Translations under genes and position numbers: made by a program | Notes under the pieces: model-generated | Seen by the model: the letters and a program-made list of their open reading frames with translations, nothing else | Database searches by the model: none | What the model was told of the DNA's origin: nothing | Assembly: GCF_024129865.1 (NCBI RefSeq) | Contig: NZ_JAMYFE010000014.1 | Coordinates: 1 to 64,000, forward strand | Length of the DNA stretch: 64,000 nucleotides | Source of the DNA: Stieleria tagensis | GTDB lineage: Bacteria; Planctomycetota; Planctomycetia; Pirellulales; Pirellulaceae | Reading direction: 5' to 3' | Shown: one piece after another, positions 1 through 9,000 of the stretch | How the letters are laid out: each line of letters begins with the position of its first letter | Numbering within the stretch: position 1 is the stretch's first letter

Positions 1-3000
1 CGCTGCTGCCGATCCCCGTGGCGGCTGACAGTGTCAATGTGCCGTCGGTGCGAGCATTGGTTTCGTTTGGTAATCCTGCATCGATGATTGCACCGTTTTG
101 AGCCGTGGCGGCGATCGATCCGGTATCAGTTCCCAATGCATGATCGATCAGCTCCAAATTTCCCGTGGTCGCGGTCAATTCGATGGAGCCGGATCCGGTG
201 TTGAGAATACTTTCACTCCCGGCCGAACCGGCGTTGAGCAACACGCTGGCGGCTTCGATCGAAATGATGGTTCCGTTTCCGCCGCCGACCAATTGCAGAC
301 CTGTCGCAACATCCAGCCCGCCGCCGGCGGTGATTTGGATGTCACCACCCACGGTCGATACCCCGTCGATTCCGTTACTGCCGGCACCGATCGTCAGGTC
401 GTTTAACTCGCTGATGTAGATGCCGCCTGAGGCGGTGGTTTGTGCAGCCAAGGTGCCAATGTCGGTGTCGATGGCACCGTTGACGCCGGAGGTGCCGATG
501 CCTGTCGCGGCAGACAATGTCAACGTTCCTGAGGTCGAGACATTGGTGGTTGTGTTGACGATGGATTCTAGGATTGCGCCGGCGCTTGCGGTGATGCTGA
601 CCGAACCGCTGTCGGTGCCGATGCCAAAATCTGGTAACAGCACATTGCCACTGGTCGCGGAGATCTCGACGGCGCCGGTTCCGGTGTTTCTCACGGTCTC
701 GTTGCCGTCAGCGCCTTCGGCCAAGGTCACGCTGGCGGCCTGGATTGACACGGTCGTGCCATTGCCGCCACCGATCAAATGACTGCCCGTGTTCACGTCG
801 ACGGATCCGCTGGCATCCACCAATACGTTTGCGCCGCTAAGATCCGCATTGACGTCGAATGTTTCGCCCGTCAGTTCGATGTCTCCGCCGCCCGCGCTGA
901 CATCAGCGTTGATTTGAAAGAATCCGCTGCCGGATGAGATTTCAATGTCACCGTCTCCAGCGGTCGTCAGCCCCGCGACTCCATTGGCGCCCGTGCCAAT
1001 CGACAGCCCGTCGTTTTCGGCGATGAAAATTCCGCCAGAGGAAGTTGTTTGCGCCGCCAATGCTTGGACGTTTGTATCGATCGCTGCTCCGGAAGCACCG
1101 CCAATCCCGGTTGCAGCCGACAAGGTCAAGGTGCCGGCAGTGGAGATATTGGTGTTCGTGTTGAGATCTGATTCGGTGATCGATCCGGACGTCGCAGTGA
1201 TCAAGACGTCACCGAAGGTGCTCGTGATGGCGGCGTCCGACAAAACGATGTCTCCGGACGTGGCGACAAGAGTAACGTTTCCAGCAAAACCAGCATCAAC
1301 ATTGGAAACTTCAAGGCCGCCCGTCGAGCGGACTTCGATGTCGCCACCGGCTGTCTGAATCGTGGAGATCACGAGACCATCGGTGTCTTTGACATAGACA
1401 CCGCCGCTGGCACTGGCGCTGAGCTGCGTGGCTTGAATGTCCAACGGTCCCGTACCATTGATCCCGGCACCACCGCTGGATCCGATCGCTCCACCGGCTG
1501 TCAGAACCAGCATCCCGTCAGCACTGATGTTGGTCGTGTTGTTCACACTGGATTCCAAAATCGATCCCACCGCGAGCAGGCTGACATCACCCGTGCCGCC
1601 GCTGATCGAATGGTCTGACAGCAGCAAATCAAACGTGTTGGCCGTCAATGCGATCGTGCCGGTGCCGCTGTTTTGAACCGTTGCATTGCCTGCACTGCCG
1701 GCCAAAAGAGTCAGATTGGTGGCGTCGATTGTGAGCGTCGTCCCGTCACCACCAGCGATCACCTGACTGCCCGCCGTGATCAGTAATTCGCCGGAGGCGT
1801 TCAGATCGATATCGCTGCCGATGATATCTGCGTCGATTTGGAACTCTGCCCCATTCAGCTGGACCGCTGCGTCGCCCGCATCGATCGCACTGTCAACTTG
1901 AAACAGGCCGCCACCACTGGTGATAATGATTTCAGCGTCATTGGTCGTCAGCCCACTGACGGTTCCACTTCCGATCGTCAGGTCATCCGATTCGTTGACG
2001 TAGATTCCGCCAGAGGTCGTTGATTGGGCCGCCAACGAGACGACATCGGTATCGATCGAGGCGATGCCACTGGAGCCGACGCCCGTTGCCGAGGAAAGGG
2101 TCAACAGGCCTCCGGCGGTGATGTTGATGTTTGAGCTGAGATTCGATTCCTCGATCAAACCATTGTCGGCAGCCACTGTGACGGCCGTGACGGCGACAAC
2201 TGCATTGTCATTGAGCGTCACATTTCCGTTCTCGGCAACGATCGTTACCGCATCCGAACTGTCGATGTCGTTCACAACAATCGCCCCGGTCGAACGAATC
2301 GCGATCTCGCCGTCGACCGTGTCGATATCTGAGAGCGTTAACCCGCCGGTGTCATTCACATAGATTCCGCCGGAAACTATCGAATGTGCATTGAGTGATC
2401 CGACGCGAACGTCCAACGGTTGGTCACCCGATCCGCCGGATCCGATGCTGCCCTGTGCATTGAGTGTCAATTGTGCGGTGGTGCTAATGCTGATCGTATC
2501 GTTGGTGTTCGATTCCAAGATGGATCCCGCTGAATCGATCGAGACCAGTCCATCCACACCACCGATCGCGAAGTCACCCAAGGTAACATTGCCACCAATG
2601 GAAGTCACTGAAATGGACCCCGTGCCCTCGTTCCGCAAGGTTTCATTGCCGTCGCTTCCATCAGCCAGACTGATGCTGTTGGCCTCGATCGACAACACAG
2701 ATCCATTTCCACCGGCGTTCAGATTGGCATCAATGTCAAGTGAATTAATGGCAGCGACGTCGATGTTGAACCCAGCAAGGTCAGCGTTCAAATCAAGGTT
2801 GTTGCCACTCAGTTGGATTGATCCGTTGCCCGCATCGATGACTTCATCGACCCGCAAGGTGCCGCTGCCAGAGCGAATCACAATGTCAGCGCTATTGGTC
2901 GTCAGCCCGGTGAGCGTTCCTGCACCGCTGCCGATGATGATGCCATCGGTTTCATTGATGTAGATTCCACCTGAGGTGGTCGCGGTGGCAGCCAAGGTGC

Positions 3001-6000
3001 CGACGTTGGTGTCAATCGCCCCGTCGCCCGAGGCGGTGCCGATGCCGGTGCCGGCGGAAAGGGTGAGTGTCCCCGAGGTGGTGACATTGGTGGCCGTGCC
3101 GGCGGTGGCTTCGCTGATCGATCCCGTATCGGCAATGATCGTGACCGCAGCGGTGCCGGCATTGATTCCAGCGTCTGCGAGGGTGATGTTGCCGGCGTTC
3201 GCGGTGTAGCTAAATTCTCGATTGGACGTGTTGTGTAGAACCGAGTTGATCGCGTGGTTGTCGTTGATGTCGATCAGATCGGCATTGTTGTAGTTGACAT
3301 CGATGGTGCCAAATCCGGTGTTGCCGACGGTGATCGAAGTCGACGCGATGGTTTGCCCGGCCAGTTCTGTGATGTCAATCGCGCCGGCTGCGGTGTCGTC
3401 GATGACCAGGCTGGTGGCGCCGGCGAGTTCCAATGAATTGGTAGCCGATCCGATGGTTCCGGCGGTCAGCGAAATCTCCGCTTGATCGACATTAATCTCG
3501 GCAGTGCCCGTGGCCTGGGTGACAGTGATACTCTGCGTCCCCGCATCCAAGCTGACGTCACCACTGCCGCCACCAACCGCAAAATGATCCAATGCGATGT
3601 TGCCGGATCCGGCGATCAAGGTCACCGTTCCAGTGCCGGTGTTCTTGATCGTTTCGCTGCCGTCGGTTCCAGCACCAAGGGCCAGGCTGGCGGCATCGAG
3701 CGTCAGGCTGGTGCCGTTGCCACCGGCGATCACTTGGTTGCCTGTTCCGACCGTCAACGCTCCGCCCGCGGTGATTGCGACATCGCCATCGGTAGCGGTC
3801 GTCACACCCGCGGCGTCGATCGCCAGGTCATCGGTTTCGTTGATGTAAATCCCACCCGAAGTCGTCGTGGTTGCAGCCAGTGTGCCGACGTCGGTATCGA
3901 TTGCGCCGTCACCAGTGGCCCCAATTCCGGTGGCCGCCGAGAGCGTTAAGACGCCTGAGGTGGTGACATTGGTGGTGGTGCCGGACGTGGATTCGCTGAT
4001 CGATCCAGCTTGGGCCACAACCGTGACCGCAGCGGAGCCGGCGTTGATTCCGGCATCGGCAATTGTGATGTCGCCAGCAGTGGCGGTGTAGCTGAATTGA
4101 CGATTGGCGGCGTTGTGCTGGACCGAGTCGATCGCATGGTCATCGCCGATGTTGATTTGATCGCCATTGTTGTAGTCAACGTCGATGCTGCCATAGCCGT
4201 CATCGCCGACGGTGAAGCTGGTCGCCAGGATGGTGTTGCCAGTGGTTTCACCGAGATAGATGTCGCCGGCCCCGGTGTCAGTGATCTCCAGTGCGGTAGC
4301 ACCTGCGATTTCCAGCCGATTGCTGGCCGAACCGATCGCAGCGGCGGTCAGTGAAACCGTACCAGTGGATAAAATCTCGGCAGTTCCCGAAGCGTTGGAA
4401 ACGGTGATGTCGCCGCTACCGGCGTCGAGTGTGACGGTGCCAGAGCCGGCGCCCACGGAGAAGTCACCGAGTTCGAAGGTGCCGTCCAGCGTGACTGTTC
4501 CGGTGCCGCTGTTACGAATGGTTTCGCTGCCGCTGCTGCCGTCTCCGAGCGTGATGTCATTGGCGGTGACCTGTAGTGCGGTGCCGCTGGCGATCACCTG
4601 CGCACCACTGGCAACATCCACTGACCCCGCCGCCGTGACGGTGACTTCGCCGCCCAGAACATCAGCGTCAATGTCAATGTGATTGCCATCGAGCGTGACC
4701 GCGCCGCTGCCGGCGTTGACCACCGCAGTGACCTGTAATGTCCCGCCGCCAGAGCTGACTGCGATGTCGCCATTGGTGGCCGTGCTCAAGCCGTTGACGC
4801 CGCCGGAACCGTTGCCGATGACCAGTCCATCGGCTTCGTTGATGTAGATTCCGCCGGAGAGGGTGGTGCTGGCAGCCAGCGTGTCCACGTCGGTATCCAA
4901 GCCGTTGGTGGTGGTGCCAATTCCAGTCGCGGCGACCAGTGTCAGCACACCGCTGCCGGTGATGTTCGTGGTCGTGCCACTGGACGCATCAAGGATCGCC
5001 CCCGCGGTGGCGGTGATGGTAACGTTTCCGTTGCCGCCATCAATGGCGTGGTTGGCGATGGTGAAATCGCCCGCGGTTTGCGTCAGAGCAATTTCACCGC
5101 TGCCACTGTTTTGCAGTGTTTCGTTCCCGTCGGTTCCCGCCGCCAAATTAATTGTGGAGGCAGTGATACTGAGCAGTGTGATCGAAGACAGTTGACTGGT
5201 CGCACCAACGTCAAAGCTGCCCGAGGCAGTGATGTCAATCGTGTCAGCTTGTATGGCAGCATTGATGTCAAATGTCTGGCCACTCAACGTCACCGTTTCC
5301 GTGCCGGCATCGATCGCTTGATCGATTTCAAACGTGCCAATTCCCGATGTGATGGTGATGTCAGCGTCTTGAGTGGTCAGTCCATTCACACCGCCTGCAC
5401 CGCTGCCGATGATGATGCCATCGTTTTCATTGATGTAGATTCCACCCGAGGTGGTCGCGGTGGCAGCCAAGGTGCCGACGTTGGTGTCAATCGCCCCGTC
5501 GCCCGAGGCGGTGCCGATGCCGGTGCCAGCGGAAAGGGTGAGTGTCCCCGAGGTGGTGACATTGGTGGCCGTGCCGGCGGTGGCTTCGCTGATCGATCCC
5601 GTATCGGCAATGATCGTGACCGCAGCGGTGCCGGCATTGATTCCAGCGTCTGCGAGGGTGATGTTGCCGGCGTTCGCGGTGTAGCTAAATTCGCGATTGG
5701 ACGTGTTGTGTAGAACCGAGTTGATCGCGTGGTTGTCGTTGATGTCGATCAGATCGGCATTGTTGTAGTTGACATCGATGGTGCCAAATCCGGTGTTGCC
5801 GACGGTGATCGAAGTCGACGCGATGGTTTGCCCGGCCAGTTCTGTGATGTCGATCGCGCCGGCTGCGGTGTCGTCGATGACCAGGCTGGTGGCGCCGGCG
5901 AGTTCCAATGAATTGGTAGCCGATCCGATGGTTCCGGCGGTCAGCGAGAGCTCCGCTTGATCGACGTTAATCTCGGCAGTGCCCGTAGCCTGAGTGACAG

Positions 6001-9000
6001 TGATACTCTGCGTCCCCGCATCCAAGCTGACGTCACCACTGCCGGCACCAACCGCAAAATGATCCAATGCGATGTTGCCGGATCCGGCGCTCAAGGTCAC
6101 CGTTCCAGTGCCGGTGTTCTTGACCGTTTCGCTGCCATCGGTTCCAGCGCCAAGGGCCAGGCTGGCGGCATCGATCGTCAGGCTTGTGCCGTTGCCACCG
6201 GCGATCACTTGGATGCCTGTTCCGACCGTCAACGCTCCGCCCGCGGTGATTGCGACATCGCCATCGGCAGCGGTCGTCACACCCGCGGCGTCGATCGCCA
6301 GGTCATCGGTTTCGTTGATGTAAATCCCACCCGAGGTCGTCGTGGTTGCAGCCAGTGTGCTAACGTCGGTGTCAATTGCGCCGTCACCAGTGGCCCCGAT
6401 TCCGGTGGCTGCCGAGAGCGTTAAGACGCCTGAGGTGGTGACATTGGTGGCGGTGCCGGACGTGGATTCGCTGATCGATCCAGCTTGGGCAACAACCGTG
6501 ACCGCAGCGGAGCCGGCGTTGATTCCGGCATCGGCAATTGTGATGTCGCCAGCGGTGGCGGTGTAGCTGAATTGACGATTGGCGGCGTTGTGCTGGACCG
6601 AGTCGATCGCATGGTCATCGCCGATGACGATTTGATCGGCGTTGTTGTAGTCAACGTCGATGCTGCCATAGCCGTCATCGCCGACGGTGAAGCTGGTCGC
6701 CAGGATGGTGTTGCCAGTGGTTTCACCGAGATAGATGTCGCCGGCCCCGGTGTCAGTGATCTCCAGTGCGGTAGCACCTGCGATTTCCAGCCGATTGCTG
6801 GCCGAACCGATCGCAGCGGCGGTCAGTGAAACCGTACCAGTGGATAAAATCTCGGCTGTTCCAGATGCGTTGGGGACGGTGATGTCGCCGATACCGGCGT
6901 CGAGTGTGACGGTGCCGCTGCCGGCGTTGACGACTGCCGCGACCTGCAATGTCCCGCCGCCAGAGCTGACTTCGATGTCCCCATTAGTCGCAGTGCTCAA
7001 GCCGTTGACGCCGCCAGAACCGTTGCCGATGACCAGTCCATTGGCTTCATTGATGTAGATTCCGCCGGAGAGGGTGGTGCTGGCGGCCAGCGTGTCCACG
7101 TCGGTATCCAAGCCGTTGGCGGTGGTGCCAATTCCAGTCGCGGCGACCAGCGTCAGCACACCGCTGCCGGTGATGTTTGTGGTAATGTCGTCGGACGCAT
7201 CAAGGATCGCCCCCGCGGTGGCAGTGATGGTAACGTTTCCGTTGCCGCCATCAATGGCGTGATTGGCGATGGTGAAATCGCCCGCGGTTTGCGTCAGAGC
7301 AATTTCACCGCTGCCACTGTTTTGCAGTGTTTCATTCCCGTCGGTTCCCGCCGCCAGGTTGATCGTGGAGGCAGTGATACTGAGCAGTGTGATCGAAGAC
7401 AGTTGACTGGTCGCACCAACGTCAAAGCTGCTTGAAGCAGTGATATCAATCGTGTCCGCTTGCACCTGATCCTGAATGTCAAACATTTCTCCGACCAGGG
7501 TCACGGTTTCCGTGCCGGCATCGATCGCTTGATCGATTTCAAACGTGCCACTTCCCGATGTGATGGTGATGTCAGCGTCTTGAGTGGTCAGTCCATTCAC
7601 ACCGCCTGCACCGCTGCCGATGATGATGCCATCGGTTTCATTGATGTAGATTCCACCCGAGGTGGTCGCGGTGGCAGCCAAGGTGCCGACGTTGGTGTCA
7701 ATCGCCCCGTCGCCCGAGGCGGTGCCGATGCCGGTGCCAGCGGAAAGGGTGAGCGTTCCCGAGGTGGTGACATTGGTGGCCGTGCCGGCGGTGGCTTCGC
7801 TGATCGATCCCGCATCGGCAATGATCGTGACCGCAGCGGAGCCGGCATTGATTCCAGCGTCTGCGAGGGTGATGTTGCCGGCGTTCGCGGTGTAGCTAAA
7901 TTCGCGATTGGACGTGTTGTGTAGAACCGAGTTGATCGCGTGGTTGTCGTTGATATCGATCAGATCGGCATTGTTGTAGTTGACATCGATGGTGCCAAAT
8001 CCGGTGTTGCCGACGGTGATCGAAGTCGACGCGATGGTTTGCCCGGCCAGTTCTGTGATGTCAATCGCGCCGGCTGCGGTGTCGTCGATGACTAGGCTGG
8101 TGGCGCCGGCGAGTTCCAATGAATTAGTAGCCGATCCGATGGTTCCGGCGGTCAGCGAGATCTCCGCTTGATCGACATGAATCTCGGCAGTGCCCGTAGC
8201 CTGAGTGACAGTGATACTCTGCGTCCCCGCGTCGAGCGACACGTCACCACTGCCGCCACCAACCGCAAAATGATCCAATGCGATGCTGCCGGAACCGGCG
8301 GTCAGGGCCACCGTTCCAGTGCCGGTGTTCTTGATCGTTTCGCTGCCGTCGGTTCCAGCACCAAGAGTCAGGCTGGCGGCATCGAGCGTCAGGCTGGTGC
8401 CGTTGCCACCGCCCAGTACTTGGTTGCCAGACCCGACCGTTAACGCTCCGCCCGCGGTGATTGCGACATCGCCATCGGCAGCGGCCGTCACACCCGCGGC
8501 GTCGATCGCCAAGTCATCGGTTTCGTTGATGTAAATCCCACCCGAAGTCGTCGTGGTTGCAGCCAGTGTGCTGACGTCCGTGTCGATTGCGCCGTCACCA
8601 GTGGCCCCGATTCCGGTGGCCGCCGAGAGCGTTAAGACGCCTGAGGTGGTGATTTTGGTGGCGGTGTTTTCAGTTTGTTCGACGATTGACCCGGCGGTAG
8701 TGGTGATGGACACATTGCCTGTTCCGGCGTCAATGGCGCCATCTTCCAGGGTGATGTTGTCGGCGGAGATGGAAACGTCGCCGCTTCCGTCGACGTCGTC
8801 GACCAGCAAGTCGCCGATGGATGCGATCGCGATCGCTCCCGATTGTCCTTGGGCAGTCAGTGTGGTTGCTGAGACACGGATAGGTGACGCGAAGCTGCCG
8901 ATCGCACCGGTGCTGTTCGTCGCGGAATTTGAGATCTGCAGTGAAACGCTGGTCGCCGTGATCAGGGAGTCATCCGAGGCACGTAGGATGTCGCTTCCTG

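Noticed and set aside
420-2963. Several long plus-strand open frames in the first 10 kb
   Set aside because: They have biased Pro/Val/Ser composition and lie opposite the continuous minus-strand giant frame, whose repeats read as sensible protein. They are antisense shadows.
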